A DNA stretch of 40,975 bases, taken from assembly GCA_021732565.1 (NCBI GenBank), contig JAKFUT010000088.1, positions 1 through 40,975 on the forward strand, written 5' to 3'. Origin of the DNA: Candidatus Obscuribacterales bacterium (GTDB lineage Bacteria > Cyanobacteriota > Vampirovibrionia > Obscuribacterales > Obscuribacteraceae). This document shows, piece by piece, positions 26,037 through 35,207 of the stretch; position 1 is the first letter of the stretch; every line of letters begins with the position of its first letter. The notes below the pieces were generated by a model. That model did not search any database, had not been told where the DNA came from, and saw only the letters and a program-made list of their open reading frames with translations. Made by a program: the position numbers and the translations under genes.

Positions 26037-26714
26037 ATGGCCAAAATTTTGGTAGTGGAAGATGAAAGAGACCTGGCCAGGCTAATTGCGGGCTGGTTGA
26101 CCAGAGAACGTCATCTAGTAGAAGTGGCACACGACGGTTTGACTGCGTGGCAACAGCTAAGGGCTAGCAATTTCGACGTGTTGGTTCTCGATTGGATGCT
26201 TCCTGAGATGAACGGGGTAGACCTTTGCCGAAAGTACCGGGCGGCGGGGGGAAACGGCAGCATCATCATGATAACGGCCAAGGACTCACTCTCTGATAAA
26301 GAGGTCGGTTTTACTGCCGGTGCAGACGACTACATCACTAAGCCGTTTGAGTTGAAAGAACTCACTATGCGAATCAACGCGCAGCTTCGCCGGGCTGAAA
26401 CTACCAAGCATACGATGTTTCGCATTCATGACGTAGAAGTGGATATCGAGAATCACACGGTGAGCAAGGCGGGCATTTCTGTTTCACTGATGCCAAAGGA
26501 ATTTCGCCTATTGGAGTTCTTGATTCGGCACCCCTCAAGAGTTTTCAGCGCTGAAGAGCTGATTTCAGCAGTCTGGGAGTCTGACAGTCTGGCCCAAAAC
26601 GACACGGTTCGCGGGCACATAACTCGTTTGAGAAAGAAGCTCGATTCCTCAGACAAACCGTCGGTCATAACCACCGTCCATGGAGTCGGCTACAAGCTGG
26701 GAATTCATGATTAA
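26037..26714 (+). CDS. OmpR/PhoB-family response regulator
   Basis: 225 residues from ATG 26037; the frame continues upstream to a TTG at 26016. The receiver has the acidic pocket VVEDERD (Asp9), phospho-acceptor Asp52 in LVLDWMLPEMNG, the Thr/Ser position in MITAKDS and the lysine in DDYITKPFELKEL. The winged-helix output domain (about 128-222) ends ITRLRKKLDSS and HGVGYKLG. Its last 8 bases overlap the start of the following histidine kinase gene, so the two are translationally coupled and form one two-component system. The signal is unknown. Confidence 0.93.
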   Translation: MAKILVVEDERDLARLIAGWLTRERHLVEVAHDGLTAWQQLRASNFDVLVLDWMLPEMNGVDLCRKYRAAGGNGSIIMITAKDSLSDKEVGFTAGADDYITKPFELKELTMRINAQLRRAETTKHTMFRIHDVEVDIENHTVSKAGISVSLMPKEFRLLEFLIRHPSRVFSAEELISAVWESDSLAQNDTVRGHITRLRKKLDSSDKPSVITTVHGVGYKLGIHD

Positions 26715-27957
26715 ACTCATGCGAGTTCGGCTGGTGCTGAACTTTCTGTGTTTGGTGTTGGTGCTCTACTCTATCGGTGCGCTGTTCTGTCTGGCCGTGT
26801 TTGAGCAAGGCTTGAATCGTTCAACTGATGCTCTTCTTGTAGACCTGATTTCCGAAGTTCGACCATCTGTGACTCGTTCAGATGAATGCCCCACTTTGAA
26901 GGCCTGGGATCGCGCTGCGCGCATGGAGAATTTGCCTGTGCTCGCCACGATTCAAATTTTTAGCCCCAAAGGAAAGTTGATTGAATCTTACGGACCGAAT
27001 GGCGTAGATGTACTAACCACAGGCAAAGTTCGTGTGCCAGGCGAGAACACGGATGTTCGCTCTTCATACCAACCGATAATTCATCAAGAAAAAGAGTGTG
27101 GCTATCTGCAGGTACAGGTCTCCACTGCGCACGACGACCGATCTTTCAGTGAACTGGCAACCGCCATGGTGCTCGCTTTTCCGGTAATTGCGGGGTTGGT
27201 GGCGTTTGGTGGATATTTTTTCGTTGGATTGGCTTTGCGCCCGGTGGAATTAACAATGGATCTGTTGAGGCGATTTGTCGCAGACGCTGGACACGAGCTG
27301 AAGACACCATTGGCGGTTATTGAAGCAGCCATTGAAACTCTTGAAGCAATTCACCAGGAACATGAGCTGGTGGAGACTGAAACTGAAATGATGAGGTCAG
27401 CCAGCAAACGGATGCGCGGCTTAACCGAAGACCTGATGTTTCTTGCCCGAGTGGAAGATCCAATGAGAGCTTTTGAGAAGGAGGTTCTCAGTCTCAACCA
27501 GCTAATACTTCAAGAAGCGAAGGCCTATTCGCCTTTAGCAGAAAGTAAGCGTATTAATCTGGTGGTTACCGTGGACGACCTGGTGGATGTGTTTGTGTTT
27601 GCCGAACCCGAGTCTTTCAGGCAGCTGATCAGTAATCTGCTGAGCAATGCAATCAAGTACAACGAAGAGGGAGGAACAGTCAGGGTTTCGCTGGAACGCA
27701 CTGGCACTCAGGCGAAAATTGTCGTAGCTGATACTGGAGTCGGCATTCCCGAAACGAGCCTGGCACATATATACGAAAGGTTTTATCGCGCTGACAAATC
27801 GCGATCGAGAGATGCTGGTGGTGCCGGGTTGGGGTTGGCAATTGTTAAAGCGGTGGCTGAGGCACACAAGGCTACAGTGGAAGTGACTAGTAAAGTCGGC
27901 GTGGGCACCACGGTTAGTGTTTATGTTGGTGTGGCAAACAAATCACTGAATGGATGA
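26707..27957 (+). CDS. sensor histidine kinase, partner of the preceding regulator
   Basis: 416 residues from the ATG at 26707, inside the end of the regulator gene. Two membrane segments (about 10-33, NFLCLVLVLYSIGALFCLAV; about 155-180, AFPVIAGLVAFGGYFFVGLA) enclose a sensor region of about 120 residues, probably periplasmic. HAMP is not clearly present. HisKA has the phospho-accepting His196 in ADAGHELKTPLAVIEA. The ATPase domain shows the N box (LISNLLSNAIKYNEEGG), G1 (VADTGVGIPE), F box (IYERFYRADKSRSR) and G2 ([17 protein letters not shown]). The kinase phosphorylates the adjacent OmpR-type regulator in response to an unknown envelope signal. Confidence 0.93.
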   Translation: MIKLMRVRLVLNFLCLVLVLYSIGALFCLAVFEQGLNRSTDALLVDLISEVRPSVTRSDECPTLKAWDRAARMENLPVLATIQIFSPKGKLIESYGPNGVDVLTTGKVRVPGENTDVRSSYQPIIHQEKECGYLQVQVSTAHDDRSFSELATAMVLAFPVIAGLVAFGGYFFVGLALRPVELTMDLLRRFVADAGHELKTPLAVIEAAIETLEAIHQEHELVETETEMMRSASKRMRGLTEDLMFLARVEDPMRAFEKEVLSLNQLILQEAKAYSPLAESKRINLVVTVDDLVDVFVFAEPESFRQLISNLLSNAIKYNEEGGTVRVSLERTGTQAKIVVADTGVGIPETSLAHIYERFYRADKSRSRDAGGAGLGLAIVKAVAEAHKATVEVTSKVGVGTTVSVYVGVANKSLNG

Positions 27958-28102
27958 CTGCAAAATCGTGCATTGCTCGCAGAGGCCATCGTATCTGTTA
28001 GGAACTCGTTTTCTGGCCGATTTGCCCACCCTTTCGGGTTGCACTCGCGACCGCCGTTCCCATACTGATGTGATCGACGCCCTACAAGCAGAATCGTTGT
28101 CG

Positions 28103-28768
28103 CTAGATCGAAGAAGAGGTTGTGACTAGCCTTCCTTCCTCTGCTTTCACGGCTTCGGTCAGTGGCAGAAATTGTCCTTCTTTCGATCTGTAACTGAACA
28201 CTTGTCCAGAGTTTATCCGGTATGTCCAACCGTGCAGCGTGAGCAGTCCACGTGACAAGCGTGATGCAACGGTTGGGTGCGTCTTGAGGTTCTGTAACTG
28301 AACCAGAACGTTTTCCTGTATTGCTGCGCTCAGTAGCTGTTCTCCTGCCAGATGCGTATAGTTTTCTTTTACTATCCTTCTGGTGGCCTCGGCATGTTTG
28401 AGCCATTCTTTCACTGTGGGCAGGTCATCTAGCTTTTCGGGATTGAGCAAAGCCTGTACAGCGCCGCACTCTGAGTGACCACAAACGATAATGTCTTTGA
28501 CTCCCAAAGCAACAACTGCAAACTCGATGGTAGCTGCTTCGCCGCCAGTACTGCATCCATGAGCCGGAATCAAGTTTCCCGCATTTTGCAGTAAGAATAG
28601 GTCGCCCGGTTCCGTGGTCAAAAAGAGGTTCGGATTGATTCTCGAATCTGAACACGTGATGAAAAGTGTTTCCGGGCTCTGTCCTTTCGACAGCCTTTCG
28701 TACAGTTCGCGATTAGATTGAAATATCTGGGATTGAAAGTGATGCAGGCCCGTGATCAGTTTCTGCAT
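28103..28768 (-). CDS. beta-class carbonic anhydrase
   Basis: 221 residues from ATG 28768; GGGAAGGA lies 5 bases upstream. The enzyme interconverts CO2 and bicarbonate. Zinc ligands are Cys39 (FITCSDSRINPN, with Asp41 and Arg43 of the catalytic dyad), His98 and Cys101 (VCGHSECGA). QNAGNLIP and the C-terminal LHGWTYRINSG complete the family pattern. Length is normal. A SulP-transporter C-terminal stub lies just upstream on the same strand, 11 bases from the start codon, which suggests that it once formed a bicarbonate uptake operon. Its position beside the Ehr-type operon is suggestive only. Confidence 0.95.
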   Translation of the reverse strand: MQKLITGLHHFQSQIFQSNRELYERLSKGQSPETLFITCSDSRINPNLFLTTEPGDLFLLQNAGNLIPAHGCSTGGEAATIEFAVVALGVKDIIVCGHSECGAVQALLNPEKLDDLPTVKEWLKHAEATRRIVKENYTHLAGEQLLSAAIQENVLVQLQNLKTHPTVASRLSRGLLTLHGWTYRINSGQVFSYRSKEGQFLPLTEAVKAEEGRLVTTSSSI

Positions 28769-28779
28769 TTTGTCCTTCC

Positions 28780-28980
28780 CTATGAGGTCTGTTTTATATA
28801 CTTGGCAGGAACGGAGTGTTGCATGCAAGAGACTGTTTTTGAACTCATACACATTTTTTCCAGACCCACCAGTTGCACTTCATGACCGCTTCGCTCAAGG
28901 TCGGCTTTAAAGGTGAGGAGCATTGATGCACTGGTATGATCGATGATTCCCACAGCGGGCGAGAAGTGTAGCTGGACTTT
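28780..28980 (-). pseudogene. SulP-family transporter remnant (C-terminal STAS domain)
   Basis: The frame on the minus strand reads GKVQLHFSPAVGIIDHTSAS, followed by LERSGHEVQLVGLEKM. This is the pattern of a SulP (SLC26-like) STAS domain: a strand ending in the VDHT-type loop, a helix, then a final strand (xLxLVGLxxH). The frame is closed about 25 codons before this, and no transmembrane domain of a SulP protein is visible in 28999-29627. Only roughly 65 codons survive. SulP anion transporters often pair with carbonic anhydrases, as here. It has no good start signal and probably is not translated as a functional protein. Confidence 0.6.
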
Positions 28981-28998
28981 ACCAGGGTTTTTAGGCAC

Positions 28999-29627
28999 TT
29001 TTAGCTAGTTCACAGGTGACATGGTTGAGATTGAAACATACTGATAAACTCTAGAGTAAGCAACGTGATCGTCTACGATGGACACTCTGACTGCGAATTT
29101 TCGCAGAGTCTCAGGATTCAATAAGTACTTTGGCGAAATGGATTCTTTCGAACTGCATTGAGGTCTGATCGACGAGGAGCACGGTGGCGATGCTTTACGG
29201 TGGCAGGCTATCCGCGTCGGCAGAGTGCCGGAAGAGATTAGTCTAGCGGCGATTCCAATCTTGCAATAGGATGAAGTCCGGCCGACTACTCGATCCCGCC
29301 ACGGCAAGTTTTCGAACGTCATATCCAGATATGACTCTCCGCGGGTACTCCATGCCGCAGAAATACATCCAGTCTGGCACGGCGGACCTGAAGGATAAGT
29401 GCAATTACGAAGTACACATGCATGCTACGATCCAGTATGTGATCGAACTCGATCATCTTGGCACGCAGGTTATATACATCACATCAAGCACTCACTATAA
29501 GTACATAATTGAATGTTTTTGGAGATCCTAGCCCACTTCGTCTGGGGCTCCAGAGCAATAGCGGGGCAAGTTTTGCCTCCGAAAGATCTCTAAGTTCTGA
29601 TAACCATGACCTATGTAGCCTGAATCG
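28999..29627. other. gene-poor stretch before the Ehr-type operon
   Basis: About 630 bases without a supported gene. Short frames exist on both strands (for example 29005-29322 minus and 29271-29531 plus) but none shows a family motif. Codon-like order is broken by stops in every frame that I followed. It could be the eroded body of the SulP transporter gene plus the operon leader. No clear promoter pair was found upstream of 29628. Confidence 0.4.
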
Positions 29628-30587
29628 GTGCTTTCTTTTGCGGTGGGGCAAGCGTTGCAAATTGTTGCACAATGTGTGGGTCTTGTGGTTTCGCTAATGG
29701 TGATTCCTCCAATTACTGTCGGTACTATCAGAAAGATAAAGGCTCGCTTGCAAAACCGCATCGGAGCACCGCTGTTTCAGCCCTTTTTTGATCTGCGTAA
29801 GCTCTCGATGAAAGGAGAAACTGTCAGTAAAGAGACTTCATGGCTCTTTCGCGCCACGGCAGTGATCAACCTTTCCATAATGCTCTTACTGGCATGCCTG
29901 GTTCCGTGGTTGTCTTTCACTCCGGCAGTTTTTGGTTGCGACCTTTTCTTGATCATCTATCTTTTCGCGTTGAGTCGCTTTTTTACTGTTCTCTCTGCAC
30001 TTGACTCCGGTTCCGCCTTTAGCGGATTTGGAGCTAGCCGCGAGGTGACACTGGCGCTGCTTGTCGAACCAGCCATTGTGCTGTGTCTGGCATCCCTAGG
30101 GGTAGCTTTTCACTCAAGCGATCTGTGCACTGTGTTTTCATTCACGAACACGGCTCCGGTACCATGGATATTATGGTTCTTAGCGGGCTCCGGTCTGTTT
30201 CTTACATCATTAATTGAATTGTCTCGAATGCCGGTGGATGATCCAACCACTCACCTTGAGTTGACCATGGTGCACGAAGCCATGATTTTGGAAAATTCCG
30301 GCACAAACCTGGCACTTATTGAATACACCCATTTCCTCAAGCTCGCTGTATTGCTAGGTTTGTCAACCCAGTGTATTTTACATGCACTGATGACTCGCGG
30401 TATCGCAGATGAGCTGGTTCGTGGCGTGGCCAGTCTTGTCGGGATAGGCATTTTGGCATTAACCATAGCGGTAATTGAAAGTACCGCGGTAAAAATGCGC
30501 TGGAGCAAAGTTCCTGAGTTTATTGCTTATCCCGTTGCCATTAGTTTGTTATGCATGCTCATCGCTGTGCTCAGGTGGACGAAATGA
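29628..30587 (+). CDS. NuoH/HyfC-like membrane subunit of an Ehr-type complex
   Basis: 319 residues from a GTG at 29628; no ribosome-binding site is clear, and a TGA lies seven bases upstream (29621-29623). It is the quinone-module membrane arm homologue that links the soluble part to the pump subunits. Family features are KIKARLQNRIGAPLFQPFFD (HyfC/NuoH cytosolic loop), ELSRMPVDDPTTHLELTMVH and HEAMILENSG, a glutamate-rich loop conserved in HyfC/HycD. About eight membrane segments are present. It overlaps the next gene by 4 bases (ATGA), so it opens a tight five-gene operon. Confident family call; which electron acceptor it serves is not known. Confidence 0.9.
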   Translation: MLSFAVGQALQIVAQCVGLVVSLMVIPPITVGTIRKIKARLQNRIGAPLFQPFFDLRKLSMKGETVSKETSWLFRATAVINLSIMLLLACLVPWLSFTPAVFGCDLFLIIYLFALSRFFTVLSALDSGSAFSGFGASREVTLALLVEPAIVLCLASLGVAFHSSDLCTVFSFTNTAPVPWILWFLAGSGLFLTSLIELSRMPVDDPTTHLELTMVHEAMILENSGTNLALIEYTHFLKLAVLLGLSTQCILHALMTRGIADELVRGVASLVGIGILALTIAVIESTAVKMRWSKVPEFIAYPVAISLLCMLIAVLRWTK

Positions 30588-31231
30588 CTTTGGATACCTA
30601 CGAAGTGATTGCCCTGTTCGCTGCGGTGGCAGCAATTCTCATGCTCGGAACCACTCACCTGCGGCTCAATCTCACATTCTATTGCCTCCACACCCTGGCG
30701 ATAGCAGCCGAAACAGCCTGGATTTCGTATCTTAGCGGTGAACCTCAACATTTGATTGCGGCGGCCGGCGTACTTGTGAAGGCGCTCGGGATACCAATAT
30801 TCCTTGGTTGGATCATTCGAAAGTTAGACGTTGATAGCGATGTCGGTACATATCTGCCCGCGCCTTTATGTATGCACCTCGGCATTGTCATGCTGGGCGT
30901 CAGCTATCTGCTCAGCAACCAGATACCCGGCGTCAACGGCGATGATGCCACATTTGGTGCTACCTCGGCTATAGGTATACTGTTTTGCGGTATTCTTTTG
31001 ATGCTCACCCGAAAAGTAGCAATCAGCCAGATCGTAGGGTTTCTTGTCATTGAGAATGGAATCTATCTCTTTGCTTTGACACAAACTCGAGGAATGCCGT
31101 TAATCATTGAAATGGGTCTCTTACTGGAAGTGTTGGTTGCAGTGATGATTACCGGATTATTGCTCTTCAATATCAAGAAAAGCTTCGAACACATTGATGT
31201 CACTCAGTTAACCGAATTGAGGGATCAATAG
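30584..31231 (+). CDS. NuoK/HyfE-like membrane subunit
   Basis: 215 residues from ATG 30584, overlapping the previous stop by 4 bases. It has about six to seven hydrophobic segments, starting LFAAVAAILMLGTTHLRLNL and ending VLVAVMITGLLLFNI. Near the C-terminus, FLVIENGIYLFALTQ contains the Glu-in-membrane motif of NuoK-like subunits (E in the VIENG stretch), and LIIEMGLLLEVL has a second pair of Glu. The length is that of HyfE (about 216), twice NuoK. It is thought to connect proton channels in the membrane arm. It lies 3 bases before the next gene. Confidence 0.88.
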   Translation: MTLDTYEVIALFAAVAAILMLGTTHLRLNLTFYCLHTLAIAAETAWISYLSGEPQHLIAAAGVLVKALGIPIFLGWIIRKLDVDSDVGTYLPAPLCMHLGIVMLGVSYLLSNQIPGVNGDDATFGATSAIGILFCGILLMLTRKVAISQIVGFLVIENGIYLFALTQTRGMPLIIEMGLLLEVLVAVMITGLLLFNIKKSFEHIDVTQLTELRDQ

Positions 31232-31234
31232 GAA

Positions 31235-32677
31235 ATGAAGGTATTGATTGTTCTGGGAATTCTTCCGATCGTGCTGGCGGTACTAAGCCTACTGATACGC
31301 AACGCGCCCCGTCTCCGCCTTTTTGTAGCCGTTATGCATTGGGTTCAACTGGCACTAAGTATATGGCTGTTGCTGCCCCTCTTAGACGGAACAGTGCCCG
31401 CTGTTGTCTACTCCCCCGGGCTCATGCTGGATCGCCTGGGCGCAATGTTTGTGATTCTTACCGTATTTGTGATTGCATCGGCCAGTACCCATGCAGTCTG
31501 CTATTTTGCTGAAGAAGACATTCATCGGCATAGTGAAATTCCCTCTTCCCCTATGCGGAACGGAGTCTTTTACGCATGTCTGAACATTTTCATGCTGGCC
31601 ATGATGGGTGTTTATTTTTGCGATAACCTGGCCTATTTGTGGATGTGCATAGAGGCCACAACTTTATCTTCGGCAGCACTTGTTTTTCATGATCGAACCA
31701 AGAACGCCCTGGAAGCGACTTGGAAATATTTGATCATTTGCAGCGTGGGAATAGCGCTTGCCCTATTCGGTACCGTGCTTGTTTTTACATCTAGCCAGCG
31801 TGGTGCGTTTCCTGAGGGGTCGCTTAACGTTAGCGAACTGATTCTCCGTGCAAATAAGCTTGATTTTGTTCTGCTTCGCTTGGGATTCTTCTTTTGCTTG
31901 ATTGGTTACGGCACCAAAGCTGGCATCTTTCCCATGCACAGCTGGTTGCCTGACGCCCATTCTGAGGCGCCGGCTCCGGCTTCTGCGGTTTTGTCCGGGG
32001 CGTTGCTCAACTGTGCATTGTATGGAATATGGCGCGTATACCAGGTGATTCTCGCTGCAAGCCCGCACGGCTTTGTGAATCATGTCGTGCCTATACTCGG
32101 CACTGTAACAGTGGTGGCCGCCAGTATTTTCCTGGTCCGCCAGTATAGCTTCAAGAGAATGCTTGCTTATTCCAGTATAGAGAACGTCGGATTAATGCTG
32201 GTCGCCATCGGCCTCGGGTCGGGTCCGCTGTTTTTCTTGCAAGCGGTGAATCACAGCTGCGCCAAAGTTGCACTGTTCCTGCTTTCCGGCAACATAACTG
32301 CAGCCTGCGGCACGAAGAGATTGAATAAACTGCACGGCATTCTCAAAACAACGCCACTGTGGGGAGGGCTGCTAGCGCTTGCGACATTCGCGGTAACGGG
32401 CGCACCACCATTCGGGGCGTTTGTCTCGGAAACAGCAATTCTCATTACCAGCGCAAACCGAAACCATTGGCCTTTAGCGGTCTTACTAATCAGTGCAATT
32501 GCAGTTTCATTCATCGCTTTGTGCCTTCACATCGGGCGAATTCTCGTGGGACAGGCAAAACCTGACTGCCACCCCTTTCAACCGATGAGGTCCAGCATAG
32601 TTCCCGGTGTGTTGGTAGTTGGAGTGTTAGCACTGGGAGTACTGTTGCGCCTCGATACTCTGGTGAAGCTGCCATGA
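31235..32677 (+). CDS. NuoM/NuoN/HyfF-like antiporter-type subunit
   Basis: 480 residues. An AGGAA precedes the ATG. Proton-conducting transporter family (PF00361). The key charged residues of the half-channels are seen: Glu in LWMCIEATTLSS, Lys in GYGTKAGIFPMHSWLPDAHS, and Lys in VNHSCAKVALFLLSGN. A dozen or more hydrophobic segments cover the full length. The final ATGA overlaps the start of the large-subunit gene by 4 bases. It should move H+ or Na+ across the inner membrane when electrons pass through the soluble part. Confidence 0.92.
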   Translation: MKVLIVLGILPIVLAVLSLLIRNAPRLRLFVAVMHWVQLALSIWLLLPLLDGTVPAVVYSPGLMLDRLGAMFVILTVFVIASASTHAVCYFAEEDIHRHSEIPSSPMRNGVFYACLNIFMLAMMGVYFCDNLAYLWMCIEATTLSSAALVFHDRTKNALEATWKYLIICSVGIALALFGTVLVFTSSQRGAFPEGSLNVSELILRANKLDFVLLRLGFFFCLIGYGTKAGIFPMHSWLPDAHSEAPAPASAVLSGALLNCALYGIWRVYQVILAASPHGFVNHVVPILGTVTVVAASIFLVRQYSFKRMLAYSSIENVGLMLVAIGLGSGPLFFLQAVNHSCAKVALFLLSGNITAACGTKRLNKLHGILKTTPLWGGLLALATFAVTGAPPFGAFVSETAILITSANRNHWPLAVLLISAIAVSFIALCLHIGRILVGQAKPDCHPFQPMRSSIVPGVLVVGVLALGVLLRLDTLVKLP

Positions 32678-34161
32678 ATTTATCGCCAAGAATTGTGCCT
32701 CTTGATTCCTTGCCGCGAGAATTGAAATCGGCGGTACAACCTCATGGAGAATGGCGTCTCGGTCTTCTCACTTCCCTAGACGGTTCACAGTTGATTACAC
32801 TGCTTCTACAGCCGGTAACCGGCGAGATTCAACTCTGGGAGAGCCCGATCGAGGGCAATCGGTATCATTCTCTGACTGATTTTGGAATACCCCAAGCTCA
32901 CTGGTTTGAACGTGGATTGGCTGATCTGTTCGGTCTCTTTCCTGAGGGACATCCTCGTTTGAAGCATCTGCTCATGCACGACCAGTACCCGGTGAATTTC
33001 CATCCATTACGCAAAACACCGCTTTCTCCTGAGGAAAATCCGTTTTCCACCCGGCGATTTCCATTTCTTGAAGTTAGCGGCGAAGGAGTTTTTGAATTGC
33101 CCGTCGGACCTATTCATGCAGGGGTGATTGAACCAGGACATTTTCGATTTAGCTGTTTCGGAGAAACTATTCTAAATCTCGAAATTATGCTCGGATGGGT
33201 ACATCGTGGCGTCGAAAAACGAATGACTGAAGTTCCATGGCAAAGAGCTCGCTTTGTGGCAGAAGCCGCAGCCGGTGACACAGTAATTGCTAATGCTCTT
33301 GCCCATTCTATCGTGGTGGAGTCTTTACTGGAAGTGGAAGTTCCCCGCAGGGCACAACTGGTTCGTACCATCGCTCTGGAACTGGAACGTTTGGCCATGC
33401 ACATTATCGATGTCGGCGGACTGGCCACCGATATAGGGCTGTTGGGTATTGCTGCTTCAATGAGCCGATTGCGAGGAAAGGCGCTGGGAATGGGCGAGCG
33501 TTTGACCGGCACCCGATTTATGAAGGCATTCGTTCAACCAGGCGGAGTACGCAAAGCGGATGAGGCGGCACTCTCATTTATTGGCAAGGGTGTGCAAGAA
33601 CTTCGGAAAGACGTGCCTCCCGCCATCGACATGTTGTTTGGAGTTCAGGCGGCTAGAGAGCGAATGTCCGTCGGAAAAGTGTCACACTCGCTGGCGGTTG
33701 AATTTGGATTTGTCGGTATTCTGGGAAGGGGCTCGGGTGTTGAGTATGACGCCAGGACAGTATTTCCACACGGTGCGTATCCGCAATTGGCACCGAAACC
33801 GGTTATAGAGCAAAACGGAGACATTCGCTCGCGTGGAAAAATTCGTGCCGGCGAGATCTCTAGCAGCCTTGATGTAATAGCCGCAGCACTGGACGAGCTT
33901 ACCGATGGACCTATCTGCGCCGACTTACCGAGGAATTTGCCTGCCGACAAATTTTCCTGCGCAATAGTTGAAGCCTTTCGCGGGGAACTGATTCATCTTG
34001 CTTGCACCGACAAAAATGGAGCATTCCATCGGTATGCCATTAAAGATCCGAGCTTTAATAATTGGACTGCCATTTCAATTGCGATTAGAAATAATTTGAT
34101 TGCCGATTTTCCTTTGTGCAACAAGAGCATGAGCCTTTCATACAGCGGCAACGATCTTTAG
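32674..34161 (+). CDS. NuoCD/HyfG-like large subunit lacking the NiFe cysteines
   Basis: 495 residues. Residues about 1-115 form a NuoC-like domain (AHWFERGLADLFGLFPEGHP, FHPLRKTPL). The remainder is a hydrogenase-large-subunit/NuoD-like domain (LEIMLGWVHRGVEKRM, LELERLAMHIIDVGGLATD). In group 4 NiFe hydrogenases an N-terminal CGxC and a C-terminal DPCxxC bind Ni-Fe. Here the first site reads AAAGDTVIAN (Ala200 and Thr203 at the cysteine positions) and the second reads DPSFNNW (Ser460 and Asn463). All four ligands are gone, so no NiFe centre can be built in the usual way. This is the hallmark of Ehr (energy-converting hydrogenase-related) complexes. Middle gene of the operon, overlapping upstream and 12 bases before the small subunit. 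Confidence 0.9.
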   Translation: MNLSPRIVPLDSLPRELKSAVQPHGEWRLGLLTSLDGSQLITLLLQPVTGEIQLWESPIEGNRYHSLTDFGIPQAHWFERGLADLFGLFPEGHPRLKHLLMHDQYPVNFHPLRKTPLSPEENPFSTRRFPFLEVSGEGVFELPVGPIHAGVIEPGHFRFSCFGETILNLEIMLGWVHRGVEKRMTEVPWQRARFVAEAAAGDTVIANALAHSIVVESLLEVEVPRRAQLVRTIALELERLAMHIIDVGGLATDIGLLGIAASMSRLRGKALGMGERLTGTRFMKAFVQPGGVRKADEAALSFIGKGVQELRKDVPPAIDMLFGVQAARERMSVGKVSHSLAVEFGFVGILGRGSGVEYDARTVFPHGAYPQLAPKPVIEQNGDIRSRGKIRAGEISSSLDVIAAALDELTDGPICADLPRNLPADKFSCAIVEAFRGELIHLACTDKNGAFHRYAIKDPSFNNWTAISIAIRNNLIADFPLCNKSMSLSYSGNDL

Positions 34162-34173
34162 CGTGGAGCATCC

Positions 34174-35043
34174 ATGATCAAACTCTTGAGTTATTTAATC
34201 GGAAATGGAGTGGTTACTTCCCGAGATATCTGCCCGCCGCTGGAAGGCGGTGTTCGCGGGTTGCCGGCCCTTACAGACAGTTCCTGTGCAGGCAGCGGAT
34301 GCAGTGCCTGTGCCGACGTTTGTCCCACCAGTGCAATCAAGGTACTCAGTGTCGATGAGGCCGGATCTATCACCCTTGATCTTGGGATGTGCATAGGATG
34401 CGGACTCTGCGTGGATATCTGTCCATCCGGTACCATCGTAAACGATCTCTCCACCAAGATTGCGACCACTTCACGCGAAGCACTCATTTTGAGCAACGAA
34501 GCTCAACTGGTCAGCACTATATCCGGTGGCGACGCACAGCAACATAAAATTAGACCAGATCGACTTTTCGGCAAATCGGTGGCGGCGCGCGTGGTTTCCA
34601 CCGGCTGCAGCGGCTGTGACCTGGAACTTGGTGCCGCCGGTAATCCGATTTTTGATATCGAAAGATTCGGCGTTCATATTGTTGCCTCACCGCGTTTTGC
34701 CGATGTTTTGCTAGTTACCGGACCGGTGGCGCGCGGTATGCAAGATGCGCTGAAGAGCTGCTATGAAGCAATGTCGGATCCGCGCAAAATCATTGCTATC
34801 GGTACCTGCGCGATATCGGGCGGAGTTCATCGCGGCGGCTACGCTGAAGGAAATGGCGTCACCGATCTGATTGTCACAAGCGTCTTCATTCCAGGCTGTC
34901 CGCCTCACCCATGGAGCATTGTTCATGGCGTTCTAGTAGCTATGGGACGAGCCGAGCCGCGGATCTACCAGCGTCGAAAAGTTGAAATGCCATCGGCGGT
35001 CCGAACTGAGGCAACCCAAAGGAAAGCGCTTCCCGGTGCGTGA
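34174..35043 (+). CDS. fused ferredoxin/NuoB-HyfI-like small subunit
   Basis: 289 residues, GGAG 6 bases before the ATG. The N-terminal part is a two-cluster ferredoxin domain (NuoI/HyfH-like): CAGSGCSACADVCPTSA (first gap four residues, not two) and CIGCGLCVDICPSG. The rest is a NuoB/HyfI-type subunit that would hold one [4Fe-4S] cluster at Cys145 and Cys148 (TGCSGCDLEL), Cys212 (IGTCAISGG) and Cys242 (PGCPPHPW). So the electron path up to the large subunit is kept although the NiFe site is lost. HyfH and HyfI are separate proteins in E. coli; here they are one. This suggests ferredoxin-like electron entry. Last gene of the plus-strand operon. Confidence 0.9.
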   Translation: MIKLLSYLIGNGVVTSRDICPPLEGGVRGLPALTDSSCAGSGCSACADVCPTSAIKVLSVDEAGSITLDLGMCIGCGLCVDICPSGTIVNDLSTKIATTSREALILSNEAQLVSTISGGDAQQHKIRPDRLFGKSVAARVVSTGCSGCDLELGAAGNPIFDIERFGVHIVASPRFADVLLVTGPVARGMQDALKSCYEAMSDPRKIIAIGTCAISGGVHRGGYAEGNGVTDLIVTSVFIPGCPPHPWSIVHGVLVAMGRAEPRIYQRRKVEMPSAVRTEATQRKALPGA

Positions 35044-35207
35044 GGACAAAGCACTACCGGGCACGATTCCAATCGCGTTCGCGCGGAAGCACCTGGAAAA
35101 ACCAGAAATAACTCGACTAAGGGCCTCTGGAAGTCTAGAAATATACGCATGTCCTTTCCACGCGGTTCCGAGCATCTTGCGGGTATTCAGTTATCTGTGA
35201 AAGGAGA

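Noticed and set aside
27921-28406. A 161-codon minus-strand ORF
   Set aside because: It overlaps the 3' end of the carbonic anhydrase in another frame and the end of the histidine kinase; no motif or start signal.
29628-35043. Functional group 4 NiFe hydrogenase
   Set aside because: All four nickel-ligand cysteines in the large subunit are replaced and no maturation genes are in the window.
35092-35105. Intrinsic terminator between the convergent Ehr genes (CTGG-AAAAA-CCAG)
   Set aside because: Only four base pairs and no T-run on either strand.
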